Origin: Diplonema japonicum
Lineage: Eukaryota > Euglenozoa > Diplonemea > Diplonemida > Diplonemidae
Length of the DNA: 64,000 nt
NCBI GenBank assembly: GCA_964019335.1
Contig: OZ025727.1
Coordinates: 122,001-186,000 of the forward strand
Direction: 5' to 3'
The position numbers were made by a program, and so were the translations under genes. The notes beneath the pieces are model-generated. The model saw only the letters and a program-made list of their open reading frames with translations. It was not told where the DNA came from and ran no database searches. This document shows positions 30,282-40,680 of the stretch, piece after piece. Position 1 is the stretch's first letter. Every line of letters begins with the position of its first letter.

Positions 30282-31697
30282 ATGGGCGCCAGAGACACAG
30301 AGAAGCAAGGTCTTGTGCAGATAGATGCAGGATCGTACGGCACTCACGAGGAAGACAGAGAGGAGGGGTACGACTCAGATGGGTGCGCATCCAGCAGCAA
30401 ACCGATGCTCGGGGAGGGCGAGAAGCGGAAGGAGATGTTCAAGTCGTACAGCAACGTGGTGTGCACCATGGCAGGGACAGGGATCCTGCAGCTGCCGTAC
30501 ACCTTGAAACAAGGCGGCTGGTCAATGGCCGCACTTCTTACCGGCGTTGCTGTTATGGCCAACTACACAGGTAAGCTTGTTATCTACAACTTGTACCGCC
30601 CTGGTGGCATCAGGCTCAAGGGTTACCCTGAAACCGGTGAAGCCGCATTCGGTGTTAAAGGGAAGTACGCCGTCCATATCTTCCACAAGGGGACCGTGCT
30701 TGGGGTTTCGACACTCTTCCTTATTCTTGCCGCGAAGTTCCTCCACGACTGTTGGAACCAAATGGGCTTCGACCACAACCCCTCTGTCAAGGTGTGGACC
30801 TTGCTGACGACGGTAATGGTGGCACCTCCTACTTTGTTCCTCGCCAATGTGGACGCCCTTTCCTTCACCTCTGCCTTGGGCGGGGCAGTGACCATCGCAG
30901 TCGTTCTCGGTGTCGTCATCCTCGGCCTCACCGACAATGGACACTCCGCAGCAAAAGGTGGGCATAAAATGATTGATGTTTTGAACTTCCCTGTTGCGTT
31001 CAGCACAGTGTGCTTGTCATTCGGGGGACACGCTTGTTTCCCTACCCTGCAGCACACCATGGCACAGATCGGTGTTGGGAAGACAAGGTTTATGAAGGTT
31101 TTGGACTACTCGTTCCTCACGCTGCTTCTGTTTTACATCCCAACGGCTGTTGTGGGGTATGCGGTGTACGGGGATGATGTCGAGAGTCCCATCTTGTCGT
31201 CGCTTCCGTCGGACGGTGTGGCAGGCGGGTGGAACACAGCACTGCAGATGTCGATGACCGTTAATGTGCTGCTGACATTTCCCATCTTGCAGCATGTGAT
31301 GATCCACGAGGCTGAGGAGAAACTTGGGCTGTTGAGGGAGGACGGGAAGTACATGACGTCAGGTGACTTGAAGGGAACGCTGACCCGCTTGGGTGTGCGG
31401 TCTGTCTTGCTGCTGACTGCTGGGATCATCGCTTACTTCGTTCCTTACTTCGCAGACATGATGTCACTGGTAGGGGCGCTCTGTGTCACGATGATGGTGT
31501 TTGTGTTCCCCTGTGTGTTTGCCATCAAGCTCAATGAGGACACCCGGACCCTCCCCCTCTCCACAAATGACTACCTCTGGTTCGCTTGGTTGGGCCTCAT
31601 CATCATTGTCGGCTTCGTTGGGGGCAGCATTGGGGCCGAGCAGGCTATGAAGCAGCTCTATGATGACATCAAGAACGGTTCTGACCCTGATAATTAA
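30282..31697 (+). CDS. AAAP-family amino-acid transporter, copy 1
   Basis: 471 residues. About 11 hydrophobic helices of the amino acid/auxin permease (Aa_trans, SLC32/36/38-like) type. The first helix carries the family motif AGTGILQLPY, and GG-x-C-FP-x-L-Q lies in the central helices. Such proteins move amino acids with protons or sodium at plasma or vacuolar membranes; substrate cannot be read here. The N-terminus is hydrophilic and cytosolic (GYDSDGCASSSKPMLGEGEKRKEM). The start lies in a good context (ACCATGG). Relative to copies 2 and 3, most differences fall in the extreme N-terminus and helices 2-4, while the central region is almost base-for-base identical. Confidence 0.85.
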   Translation: MGARDTEKQGLVQIDAGSYGTHEEDREEGYDSDGCASSSKPMLGEGEKRKEMFKSYSNVVCTMAGTGILQLPYTLKQGGWSMAALLTGVAVMANYTGKLVIYNLYRPGGIRLKGYPETGEAAFGVKGKYAVHIFHKGTVLGVSTLFLILAAKFLHDCWNQMGFDHNPSVKVWTLLTTVMVAPPTLFLANVDALSFTSALGGAVTIAVVLGVVILGLTDNGHSAAKGGHKMIDVLNFPVAFSTVCLSFGGHACFPTLQHTMAQIGVGKTRFMKVLDYSFLTLLLFYIPTAVVGYAVYGDDVESPILSSLPSDGVAGGWNTALQMSMTVNVLLTFPILQHVMIHEAEEKLGLLREDGKYMTSGDLKGTLTRLGVRSVLLLTAGIIAYFVPYFADMMSLVGALCVTMMVFVFPCVFAIKLNEDTRTLPLSTNDYLWFAWLGLIIIVGFVGGSIGAEQAMKQLYDDIKNGSDPDN

Positions 31698-33017
31698 AAG
31701 GGGAAGAGAAAAGAAAAGGGGGGGGGGTAAAAAACAAGGAACGGCCAAAACACACCTTCACCCCCCCCCCCCCCCCCACAATTAACACATGGGCTAATCA
31801 TCAATATCTAAAAGAAAATTTAAACGAAGAGGGAAAAAAAAAAAAAAAGCCGTTTCTAAAATAAAAAAAAAAACGTTTTTTTTTTCTTTTTTTGATACAC
31901 CCCCGGTTTCTTTTATTCTTGAATTGAAACAGTGAGCTCCCCCCCCCCCCCCCCCCCTTGCGCACTGAAAATTATCGAGTTTTGTTCTTAGAAATTAAAA
32001 AAGAAGTTACTTGTTCTTGCAAACATTTAATTTTTTTTTCTTTTCTCTTTCATTTGAATCAAATATTTAACTGCACCAACGAAAAAGCCATCTAATGTGA
32101 TGTACAGTGCACAGCGCTGGAACTTTAAAAAAAAAAAAAAAAAGGGGGGGAGGGGAGGGGGGGGCGAAGGCGAGGATGGTGCAAATCACAATATTTTTCT
32201 ATTTATTAAACTCTCATTTCCTTGTTAAGATCTTTTTTTTTTTTTTTACTCCCCTTTTTTTTTTAGCCCTGCAGCCCTCATACCGAGTTTTGCATGTGGT
32301 GCAGCAATCTCTTTAGTAAGCACACACGGAATCTTTTTCTGTGCGAAACTTTAGATGCTTTTGTGGGAGGTTTCATAGCTCAAGAGTACCCTTTGTTTTT
32401 TTTCTTCCCTCCCGGTGAAAGAAAACACGAGAGTAGAAAAAATTAGTCGCCTGTTACTGAGTACGTTCTTTTCCTCTTTCCCCCTTCCCCTCCCCCCCCT
32501 TCCCTTTCTTTTTTTTCTCGTTCTTCTGGTCTGCCGCTATCGTTTCTCCTGCATGCCCCTCCTCTGTCTTTTTTTTTTTTTCTCTTTTTCTTCTTTTTCT
32601 TCTTCTTCTTCTTCTTCTTCTTCTTCTTCTTCTTCTTCTTCTTCTTTTTTTTTTTTTTTTTTTTTTTTTTTTGGTCGGAAGAAAAAAAAAAAAAAGAAGA
32701 AAAAAAAAAGAGAAAACGGGGGGAAAAAAAGAAAAAAAGAAAAAAAAAAAAAAAGAAAAGAGAGAGTACAAAACATGGATTCGTTTTGCAGTTCGAGGAA
32801 ACAGCATAAGGCTATGGCCCCCTTCCCCTTTCCCCCTCAGCTACCCCCATCCAAGGGGGCTTGAGAAGAAAAAAAAAAAAGAAGGCTAAATCTCTTCTCT
32901 CCCTCCCACTATTTTTTTCCCTCCCTTATTACATGAGCAAGGTGGGGAAAGCGGGGGGTGGGAGGGGGAGGCGGGGTGGCACAGTCAAAAAAAAAAAAAA
33001 AAAAAAAAAAAAGCTAT
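31698..33017. other. Intergenic, low complexity
   Basis: No gene. C-runs, a CAGTG...CACTG motif (31929-31978), a TTC repeat (about 32590-32645) followed by T-run then A-run (32646-32760), and an A-run at about 32987-33012. Confidence 0.5.
32590..32645 (+). repeat. (TTC)n microsatellite
   Basis: About 17 near-perfect TTC units, continuing into a T-run of nearly 30 bases. Open frames over it are artefacts. Confidence 0.9.
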
Positions 33018-33146
33018 TTACTGCCAACAAGTAATGACTTTGCCGTTACCTCGAGGTTCCGCATTTTACCGTCGAGGGCCCGCAGGGCCCGAGATGGTAA
33101 AATGCGGAACCGAGAGGTCGGTAAAGCATTACTTGGCGGTAGGTAA
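33018..33146. mobile_element. Fold-back (long hairpin) element
   Basis: Two arms of about 60 bp, complementary with a few mismatches, around a four-base centre near 33081-33084. The inner part (GGTTCCGCATTTTACC against GGTAAAATGCGGAACC) is perfect, and AAGTAATG / CATTACTT lie in the outer parts. Length and structure fit a MITE or fold-back element. It abuts the next inverted-repeat element, which shares the GAAGTAAT-type words. Confidence 0.75.
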
Positions 33147-33150
33147 GTGG

Positions 33151-33528
33151 TTTTATTTCACGACACTCTGAAATTACTTCACCACGAGGGGCACAACAGG
33201 GTGACAAGGGGTACAACAAGAGAGGGGTTACAAAGGTTACAATACAAGTTGTTTTCCCTCCTTTTGTTGACTTAGAGCTGCCGCTGTCGCTGGCATTGCC
33301 ACTGTCACCTTGAGCTGAACCTGGGGGGAAATAGCAAACTGAGAGGAAAAAGTAGCCCCACTGGGAACCGAACCGAGGCAAAAATTGGCCTACCGAGGCA
33401 TATTATTTAACGGAAACCCCCTATTACTTCACGGAAAACAGGCCATTATTTCACCGTGAAGTAATGAGATTTAGCGTGAAGTAATGGGCCCCCCAGTGCG
33501 TGAAGTAATTTCTGAAGAGTGAAATAAA
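33151..33528. mobile_element. Short TIR element (MITE-like)
   Basis: The ends are inverted: TTTTATTTCAC...GAAATTACTTCAC on the left, and GTGAAGTAATTTC...GTGAAATAAAA on the right. Further GTGAAGTAAT words near 33440-33510 form subterminal repeats. The internal sequence has no convincing ORF, so it is non-autonomous. Confidence 0.7.
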
Positions 33529-33566
33529 AAAAAAAAAAAATGGAGAGGAGAAAAGCTAGGGGTGAT

Positions 33567-33604
<38 letters not shown>

Positions 33605-34445
33605 TCGTTATTTTCAAAACAGCTTTCGGTTGGAAAAACTTTCGGTACTTTCCAGGCTTATGATCCCCCCCCCCCCCCCCCCCCTTCCGGTCAGGAAAAA
33701 AAAAAGAAGAGAAAAAAAAACATTTTTGAAGGTATCTGTGGCTTGTGTCCTCGAAAAAAATTCTTCTCTTCCGAAACTGAAAGACTATGACGAAGTTTGC
33801 TCTTATTTTATTTTACCCCCCCTATCGCGAAGTGCCTTGGCGCCTCACTATGGAGAAAGGCCGGCAGACGTGGCGCTGCGGATTGAGTTTTTGTGAAAAC
33901 CTATCATAGTGAAAATGTCCCCCCCCCCCTTTTTTTACGTGTTTCTTTCTTTTTCTTCTACTTCTTGATGGGGGGGGCAAAAAAAAAGCAATGAGGAATT
34001 CTCTACCCATCATATGATGAATTTACTTTCATTTTTCTTTCTTTTTCCGTTTCTTCCTTCCCCCGCTGGTTTCGTGCTTCTTCCATTTTTCTTTTCCTTC
34101 TTTTCTTTTTTTTTTTTTTTTTTTTCTTTTTTTTCCGTAATGCCCACCGTCCTTTTTCTTGATCAGGTCCTCCCTTTACTTTAAGAGAGGACACCCTCCC
34201 CCTTTTCCCCCCCCTCGCCTTTCTTCCTACTTCTCTGAAAAAGATTCTTTTTTTTTTTTTATTTTATACAAACTTTGAAAAAAAATAATTGTTGTGTAGA
34301 CAAGTCATGGAGTTTTCATACCAGAAGGGGCAACTTCCTCCACCTTAGCCAAGTCGAAAACGAAATAGAATTTAAAAAAACACAATAAAAATACCCCTCA
34401 AAACAAAACAGGTTTCATTTAAACACAACAATATAAAAGAAAAAA
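33529..34445. other. Intergenic, low complexity
   Basis: Poly-T, poly-C and A-rich tracts; no gene supported. The A-rich leader before 34446 resembles those of the other genes. Confidence 0.5.
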
Positions 34446-35828
34446 ATGCAAGTTCTCCACAACGTGCAAATTGCCAACGAGAGGCAGCTCGATGATGGGT
34501 ACGACTCAGAGGGATGCGCATCCAGCAGCAAACCGATGCTCGGGGAGGGCGAGAAGCGGAAGGAAATGCTCAAATCGTACAGCAACGTGGTGTGCACCAT
34601 GGCAGGGACAGGGATCCTGCAGCTGCCGTACTCTCTGAGCCAAGGCGGCTGGGCCATTGTGCTTCTCATTCTTGTAGCTGCTGTTATGGCCAACTACACT
34701 GCTAAACTGCTTATTTTTCTCTTGTACCGCCCTGGTGGCATCAGGCTCAAGGGTTACCCTGAAATCGGTGAAGCCGCATTCGGTACTGCAGGGAGGAACA
34801 CCGTCCATATCTTCCACAAGGGGACCCTGCTTGGTATGTCGGCTGTCTTCCTTATTCTTGCCGCGAAGTTCCTCCACGACTGTTGGAACCAAATGGGCTT
34901 CGACCACAACCCCTCTGTCAAGGTGTGGACCTTGCTGACGACGGTAATGGTGGCACCTCCTACTTTGTTCCTCGCCAATGTGGACGCCCTTTCCTTCACC
35001 TCTGCCTTGGGCGGGGCAGTGACCATCGCAGTCGTTCTCGGTGTCGTCATCCTCGGCCTCACCGACAATGGACACTCCGCAGCAAAAGGTGGGCATAAAA
35101 TGATTGATGTTTTGAACTTCCCTGTTGCGTTCAGCACAGTGTGCTTGTCATTCGGGGGACACACTTGTCTGCCAACCATCCAGCATTCCATGGCACAGAT
35201 CGGTGTTGGGAAGACAAGGTTTATGAAGGTTTTGGACTACTCGTTCCTCACGCTGCTTCTGTTTTACATCCCAACGGCTGTTGTGGGGTATGCGGTGTAC
35301 GGGGATGATGTCGAGAGTCCCATCTTGTCGTCGCTTCCGTCGGACGGTGTGGCAGGCGGGTGGAACACAGCACTGCAGATGTTCATGACGGCTAATGTGC
35401 TGCTGACATTTCCCATCTTGCAGCATGTGATGATCCACGAGGCTGAGGAGAAACTTGGGCTGTTGAGGGAGGACGGGAAGTACATGACGTCAGGTGACTT
35501 GAAGGGAACGCTGACCCGCTTGGGTGTGCGGTCTGTCTTGCTGCTGACTGCTGGGATCACTGCTTACTTCGTTCCTTACTTCGCAGACATGATGTCACTG
35601 GTAGGGGCGCTCTGTGTCACGATGATGGTGTTTGTCTGTCCTTGTGTGTTTGCCATCAAGCTCAATGAGGACACCCGGACCCTCCCCCTCTCAACAGATG
35701 ACTACCTCTGGTTCGCTTGGTTGGTCCTCATCATCGTTCTTGGTTTCATAGGGGGCAGCATTGGGGCCGAGCAGGCTATGAAGCAGCTCTATGATGACAT
35801 CAAGAACGGTTCTGACCCTGATAATTAA
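34446..35828 (+). CDS. AAAP-family amino-acid transporter, copy 2
   Basis: 460 residues. Same fold and motifs as copy 1, with a shorter distinct N-terminus (MQVLHNVQIANERQLDDGYD). Divergence concentrates in helices 2-4 (SLSQGGWAIVLLILVAAVMA against TLKQGGWSMAALLTGVAVMA), with a few changes later (TCLPTIQHSM, CPCVFAIKL, VLIIVLGFIGG). The middle third is essentially identical to copies 1 and 3. Clustered changes in the outer helices could alter substrate range, although that is inference. The 3' flank (from 35829) is shared with copy 3. Confidence 0.85.
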   Translation: MQVLHNVQIANERQLDDGYDSEGCASSSKPMLGEGEKRKEMLKSYSNVVCTMAGTGILQLPYSLSQGGWAIVLLILVAAVMANYTAKLLIFLLYRPGGIRLKGYPEIGEAAFGTAGRNTVHIFHKGTLLGMSAVFLILAAKFLHDCWNQMGFDHNPSVKVWTLLTTVMVAPPTLFLANVDALSFTSALGGAVTIAVVLGVVILGLTDNGHSAAKGGHKMIDVLNFPVAFSTVCLSFGGHTCLPTIQHSMAQIGVGKTRFMKVLDYSFLTLLLFYIPTAVVGYAVYGDDVESPILSSLPSDGVAGGWNTALQMFMTANVLLTFPILQHVMIHEAEEKLGLLREDGKYMTSGDLKGTLTRLGVRSVLLLTAGITAYFVPYFADMMSLVGALCVTMMVFVCPCVFAIKLNEDTRTLPLSTDDYLWFAWLVLIIVLGFIGGSIGAEQAMKQLYDDIKNGSDPDN

Positions 35829-35971
35829 AAGGGGAAGAGGTTTTTTTCTTTTTTTTTTTTTTTTTTTTTGTCTCGAGCACCCACAGAATATTTATTATCA
35901 AACTTTTTCTTCTTTTTTTTTTCTCTCAAAGAGCGCAGGCTTTTGCAACTAGTATGTTGGACTGTGTTGTA

Positions 35972-36003
<32 letters not shown>

Positions 36004-36540
36004 ATGCCATGTTCTTTTTGAAAGGGGAGAAAAAAAAAAAAGAATTTACTTGAGCAAGAGGGGAACGGTTGCAAAACAACGGCCAGTTTCCCTTTTCTTA
36101 TAACTTTTACCTTTTTTTTTTTTTTTTTTTTTTTTTAAACTGTACCAATTCCTTTTTTTTTTGGTGAAAAGAATTAAGCTGAAGAAGACCAAAGAAAAGA
36201 GGGAGGAGGAGAAAAGAAAGAGAAAGAGAATGATCTTTTAACCCCTAAAAGATCTTTTCTCTCTTTTTTTCTTTTCTTCTTCTTCTTGTTTTTATTTCGT
36301 TTTCTTTTCGCAATCTTTCGTCGGCGATTGGAACTGTATGATTTAAAAAAAAAAAAAAGAAAAAAAAAAAAAAAAAAAAAGCACCCGCGTGTCCTTTTGG
36401 TCACAGATTTGTCTTAGCGAAGCCCCCGACATGCTCGTGCTATAAAAAAAAAAAGTCCTGTCACACCCTGCAGGGTTTCCCGGGATTTCACGTCAAACTC
36501 AACAATTTCTTGTATTTTTATTTCTCTTGTAATTTATCTT
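35829..36540 (+). repeat. 3' flank repeat of transporter copies (copy A)
   Basis: Homologous to 39397-40090 downstream of transporter copy 3. It includes GCAGGCTTTTGCAACTAGTA, GAGGGGAACGGTTGCAAAAC, the hairpin at 36232-36254 and CTTTCGTCGGCGATTGGAAC. A shorter relative spans about 36590-36880. Shows that the duplicated unit included about 700 bp beyond the stop codon. Confidence 0.8.
36232..36254 (+). terminator. Hairpin followed by T/C-rich run
   Basis: GATCTTTTA, loop ACCCC, TAAAAGATC: a perfect 9-bp stem followed by TTTTCTCTCTTTTTTT. The same hairpin is at 39842-39864. It resembles a terminator or 3' processing structure, but lies about 400 bp after the coding region and may only be part of the repeated flank. 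Confidence 0.35.
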
Positions 36541-36556
36541 TCAGGCAAGCAAAATT

Positions 36557-36594
<38 letters not shown>

Positions 36595-37784
36595 GTTGTC
36601 TCTCCAGGAACGCAGGCTTTGCAACAAGTATGTTTTTCTTTTTCTTTTTTTACCGTCATATAGTGCGATTCTTGTTTTTAAAAGTCTGAGCAAAAAGGGG
36701 AACCTTCTTCTTATACCCCTCATTTTTTTTTTTTATATATATCTTTAACAGTTCCTTTTATACGATGAAAAGAATTAAGCTGAAGAAGATGAAACAAAAT
36801 ATATTTTTTTATATTTTATTTTCGTTTTCTTTTCGCAATCTTTCGTCGGCGATTGGAACTGTATGATTTAAAAAAGAAAAAAAAAAAAAGATTACTTCCC
36901 AATAGTGAGTCGCTGCTTACTCACTTAGATTTCTTTTCCCCCCTCTGCGTCTGCAGGTTGAACTGTTCGGATGGGGGGGGGGGGGGGGGGAAGAGGAAAA
37001 AAAAAGAAAACCTTAAACGTTTCCTTTGAATGTTTTACTGCCGCAGAGTGATCTATTCAGTGGCGGGAGAACAATCAACAAGAAAATGGACGGAACCTTT
37101 TTTTTTTTTATTCTCCCTTTTTTTAAAAAAAAAAGAATTTTTTATATACCAAAAGAATGCATCGCACCGATCACGCCAAGATCATTTTTTTTAAACTTTG
37201 TTGCTCAGTTTCTTATGAACAAAAAAAAAAAAAAAAAAAGAGTAGTGGTAAAAATGCAGTAATGAAACCGACTCCTTTTTTTTTTTCCCTCCTTTTCTTC
37301 TTCTAATTTTCCCCTTTAAATTCCACTTCTAGCCATGTACTTTTTTTTTTGCTTTTCTTTTTTTTTCCTTTTTCTCTTTCTTCCTCCCTCACCTTTTCTT
37401 TTTCTTTTTTTTTCTTTCCAATGAATTGCGCACCCTGATTACCTCTCTTTTTAAGAAAAAAAAATAATACCTTTTTCTTTTTTTCTCTCCATCCGCAGTG
37501 CGTGCCAAGCAGGTCTCTTTTTCCAGACTCATTTGTCTTGTGCACCCCTTATGGAGAATCTTGTCTTATTGGTTCTAACAATTTTCATGTCAATCTCTCT
37601 TTACTGGGCATACCCCTCATACGAGAAAGGAGTAACGAACGACACCTCACGTGTTCGCGCCCAGCTCCTTTTTTCTTATTCCTTTTTTTTTCTCCTCCCT
37701 CTCCACATCTAGCTAGTCTGCTTATCCCTCTCTTTTCAAAATGTTATTTTTTTTAAAAAAAGTTTTTTTTTTACCCTTAACCTG
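36541..37784. other. Intergenic, low complexity
   Basis: Holds the third partial copy of the transporter 3' flank (36590-36880), a G-run near 36973-36990 and pyrimidine-rich DNA. No gene supported. Confidence 0.45.
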
Positions 37785-37965
37785 ATGCAACAGATCAGCA
37801 GCGCAGCGTGGGAAACAACAGCTGATGAGTTTTCCCACCTGCAGCCCCTCCCACCACGCGGCGTGGGTAAGTTCTCCAGATGTAGTACCAGCATTGGAGG
37901 TCATCCATGGATGTACTTCCGCATCTGGGGCTCGCTTCTAGGCGTCTGGAGGTCACCAAAGAAAA
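37785..37965 (+). other. GC-rich coding-like fragment, unassigned
   Basis: A short GC-rich island in T-rich DNA, open in the + direction (MQQISSAAWETTADEF ... IGGHPWMYFRIWGSLLGVWR). No homologue recognised; the other two transporter copies have nothing like it upstream. It could be a gene fragment or a transposon piece. Confidence 0.3.
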
Positions 37966-38013
37966 AAAAAAAAAGGTTTGGTAAAAAAAAGAAGAAAAAA
38001 AAAGGGGGAAAAA

Positions 38014-39396
38014 ATGGGTGCCACGGGAGTGCAAGTTGACGATGGTGTGGAGCAGCTCAGTGATGGGTACGACTCAGAGGGATGCGCATCCAGCAGCAAA
38101 CCGATGCTCGGGGAGGGCGAGAAGCGGAAGGAGATGTTCAAGTCGTACAGCAACGTGGTGTGCACCATGGCAGGGACAGGGATCCTGCAGCTGCCGTACA
38201 CCTTGAAACAAGGCGGCTGGTCAATGGCCGCACTCATTATTGGAGTGGCCGGGATGGCCAACTACACAGGTAAGCTTGTTATCTACAGTTTGTACCGCCC
38301 TGGTGGCGTCAGACTAGAGGGTTACCCTGAGATCGGTGAAGCCGCGTTTGGCACCAAAGGGAAGTTCGCCGTCCATATCTTCCACAAGGGGACCCTTATT
38401 GGCATCTCGACACTCTTCCTCATCCTTTCTGCGAAGTTCCTCCACGACTGTTGGAACCAAATGGGCTTCGACCACAACCCCTCTGTCAAGGTGTGGACCT
38501 TGCTGACGACGGTAATGGTGGCACCCCCCACTTTGTTCCTCGCCAATGTGGACGCCCTTTCCTTCACCTCTGCCTTGGGCGGGGCAGTGACCATCGCAGT
38601 CGTTCTCGGTGTCGTCATCCTCGGCCTCACCGACAATGGACACTCCGCAGCTAAAGGTGGGCATAAAATGGTTGATGTTTTGAACTTCCCTGTTGCGTTC
38701 AGCACAGTGTGCTTGTCATTCGGGGGACACACTTGTTTCCCAACCATCCAGCATTCCATGGCACAGATCGGTGTTGGGAAGACAAGGTTTATGAAGGTTT
38801 TGGACTACTCGTTCCTCACGCTGCTTCTGTTTTACATCCCAACGGCTGTTGTGGGGTATGCGGTGTACGGGGATGATGTCGAGAGTCCCATCTTGTCGTC
38901 GCTTCCGTCGGACGGTGTGGCAGGCGGGTGGAACACAGCACTGCAGATGTTCATGACGGCTAATGTGCTGCTGACCTTCCCTATCCCACAGCATGTGATG
39001 ATCCACGAGGCTGAGGAGAAACTTGGGCTGTTGAGGGAGGACGGGAAGTACATGACGTCAGGTGACTTGAAGGGAACGCTGACCCGCTTGGGTGTGCGGT
39101 CTGTCTTGCTGCTGACTGCTGGGATCATCGCTTACTTTGTTCCTTACTTCGCAGACATGATGTCACTGGTAGGGGCGCTCTGTGTCACGATGATGGTGTT
39201 TGTGTTCCCCTGTGTGTTTGCCATCAAGCTCAATGAGGACACCCGGACCCTCCCCCTCTCCACAAATGACTACCTCTGGTTCGCTTGGTTGGGCCTCATC
39301 ATCATTGTCGGCTTCGTTGGGGGCAGCATTGGGGCCGAGCAGGCTATGAAGCAGCTCTATGATGACATCAAGAACGGTTCTGACCCTGATAATTAA
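38014..39396 (+). CDS. AAAP-family amino-acid transporter, copy 3
   Basis: 460 residues from the ATG at 38014. The in-frame ATG at 37978 would add MVKKRRKKKGEK translated from an A-run and is rejected. Hydrophilic N-terminus, then about 11 helices with AGTGILQLPYTLKQGGW in the first. Most similar to copy 1 in the outer helices (GWSMAALIIGVAGMANYTGK) but shares TCFPTIQHSM and ALQMFMTANVL with copy 2, so it looks like a mosaic of the two. The change ILQHVM to IPQHVM is private. Confidence 0.85.
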   Translation: MGATGVQVDDGVEQLSDGYDSEGCASSSKPMLGEGEKRKEMFKSYSNVVCTMAGTGILQLPYTLKQGGWSMAALIIGVAGMANYTGKLVIYSLYRPGGVRLEGYPEIGEAAFGTKGKFAVHIFHKGTLIGISTLFLILSAKFLHDCWNQMGFDHNPSVKVWTLLTTVMVAPPTLFLANVDALSFTSALGGAVTIAVVLGVVILGLTDNGHSAAKGGHKMVDVLNFPVAFSTVCLSFGGHTCFPTIQHSMAQIGVGKTRFMKVLDYSFLTLLLFYIPTAVVGYAVYGDDVESPILSSLPSDGVAGGWNTALQMFMTANVLLTFPIPQHVMIHEAEEKLGLLREDGKYMTSGDLKGTLTRLGVRSVLLLTAGIIAYFVPYFADMMSLVGALCVTMMVFVFPCVFAIKLNEDTRTLPLSTNDYLWFAWLGLIIIVGFVGGSIGAEQAMKQLYDDIKNGSDPDN

Positions 39397-39483
39397 AAGG
39401 GGAAGAGGTTTTTTTCTTTTTTTTTTTTTGTCTTGAGCACCCACAGAATATTTATTATCAAGCTTTTTCTTCTTTTTTACAGG

Positions 39484-39524
39484 CAGGCGTCCTGCCACAT
39501 ACCGCAGGTACCCTTAAATGTCTC
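39484..39524 (+). repeat. Dispersed tail motif, copy 3
   Basis: Nearly identical over about 40 bases to the motif at 9282-9322 after the retroelement-like ORF (GGCGTCCTGCCACATACCGC then AGGTACCCTTAAATGTCTC and T-run). Absent from the paralogous flank at 35.9 kb. Confidence 0.75.
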
Positions 39525-39841
39525 TTTTTTTTTTTTTTTTTTCTTCTCTCCAAGAGCGCAGGCTTTTGCAACTAGTATGTTGGACTGTGTTGTAAAAAAA
39601 AAAGAAAAAGAAAAAAAATGCCATGTTCTTTTTGAAAGGGGAGAAAAAAAAAATGAATTTACTTGAGCAAGAGGGGAACGGTTGCAAAACAACGGCCAGT
39701 TTCCCTTTTCTTATAACTTTCACCTTTTTTTTTTCTTTCTTTTTTTAAACTGTACCAATTCCTTTTTTTTTTGGTGAAAAGAATTAAGCTGAAGAAGACC
39801 AAAGAAAAGAGGGAGGAGGGGAAAAGAAAGAGAAAGAGAAT

Positions 39842-39864
39842 GATCTTTTAACCCCTAAAAGATC
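39842..39864 (+). terminator. Hairpin followed by T/C-rich run (second copy)
   Basis: Same GATCTTTTA / ACCCC / TAAAAGATC hairpin as at 36232-36254, conserved in the paralogous flank. Confidence 0.35.
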
Positions 39865-40108
39865 TTTTCTCTCTTTTTTTTCTCTTCTTCTTCTTCTTGT
39901 TTTTATTTCGTTTTCTTTTCGCAATCTTTCGTCGGCGAATTGGAACTATGATTTTAAAAAAAAAAAAAAAAAAGCACCCGCGTGTCCTTTTGGTCACAGA
40001 TTTGTCTTAGCGAAGCGTGCTATAAAGAAAAAAAGTCCTGTCACACCCTGCAGGGTTTCCCGGGATTTCACGTCAAACTCAACAATTTCTTGTATTTTTA
40101 TTTACAAC

Positions 40109-40635
40109 GGTGTATCACCTAGGATACTACTGTTCCAGTGTGTGGCATGTTTTATTGTTGTTTTTTTTTTCCTCCCCCCCCTTATTCTCTTTTGTTTCCC
40201 TTTCCCCCTATGTGTTGTTACACGTACAAGGAAAAAAAAAAGAGTATTCTTATATCTCTTTATCATGGTAAAAAACTTAGTAGCTGTTGTTTGCAAAAGA
40301 ACGAGTCTTTGACTTTTGAGTCAAAACGAAGGGGGAACGTGACGAACCTGATTACGCGTAACAACCTTTCTCAGCGTTTGTTTTATGCCTGGCACGTGCG
40401 AATGCAAACAATTTTTTTCTTCTTTTTTTGAGTTCTGTTGGAGCGTGAACAAAGAAGGGATGACGCACGGGCTGAGAAACCGTGTACAAAATAAAAAGGC
40501 TTCTCTAGCGTTTTTTTTCTATGCCTGACACGTACGTATAGTATGCAAAACGAAGGCCGGCAAAGAGGCCACAAAAAATGGCAAGAAGAAAGTGAAGACA
40601 CTTAAGAATACAAGCTTTGAAAAGAATTGTTTATT

Positions 40636-40680
<45 letters not shown>

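Larger units (their letters stand above)
39397..40090 (+). repeat. 3' flank repeat of transporter copies (copy C) with inserted tail motif
   Basis: Homologous to 35829-36540 but carries an extra segment at about 39478-39525 that is the dispersed tail motif. The rest aligns, including the hairpin 39842-39864. The tail motif is therefore an insertion relative to copy A. Confidence 0.75.

Noticed and set aside
32415-32864. 149-codon frame over the TTC microsatellite
   Set aside because: Poly-Ser/Phe/Lys translation of simple repeats.
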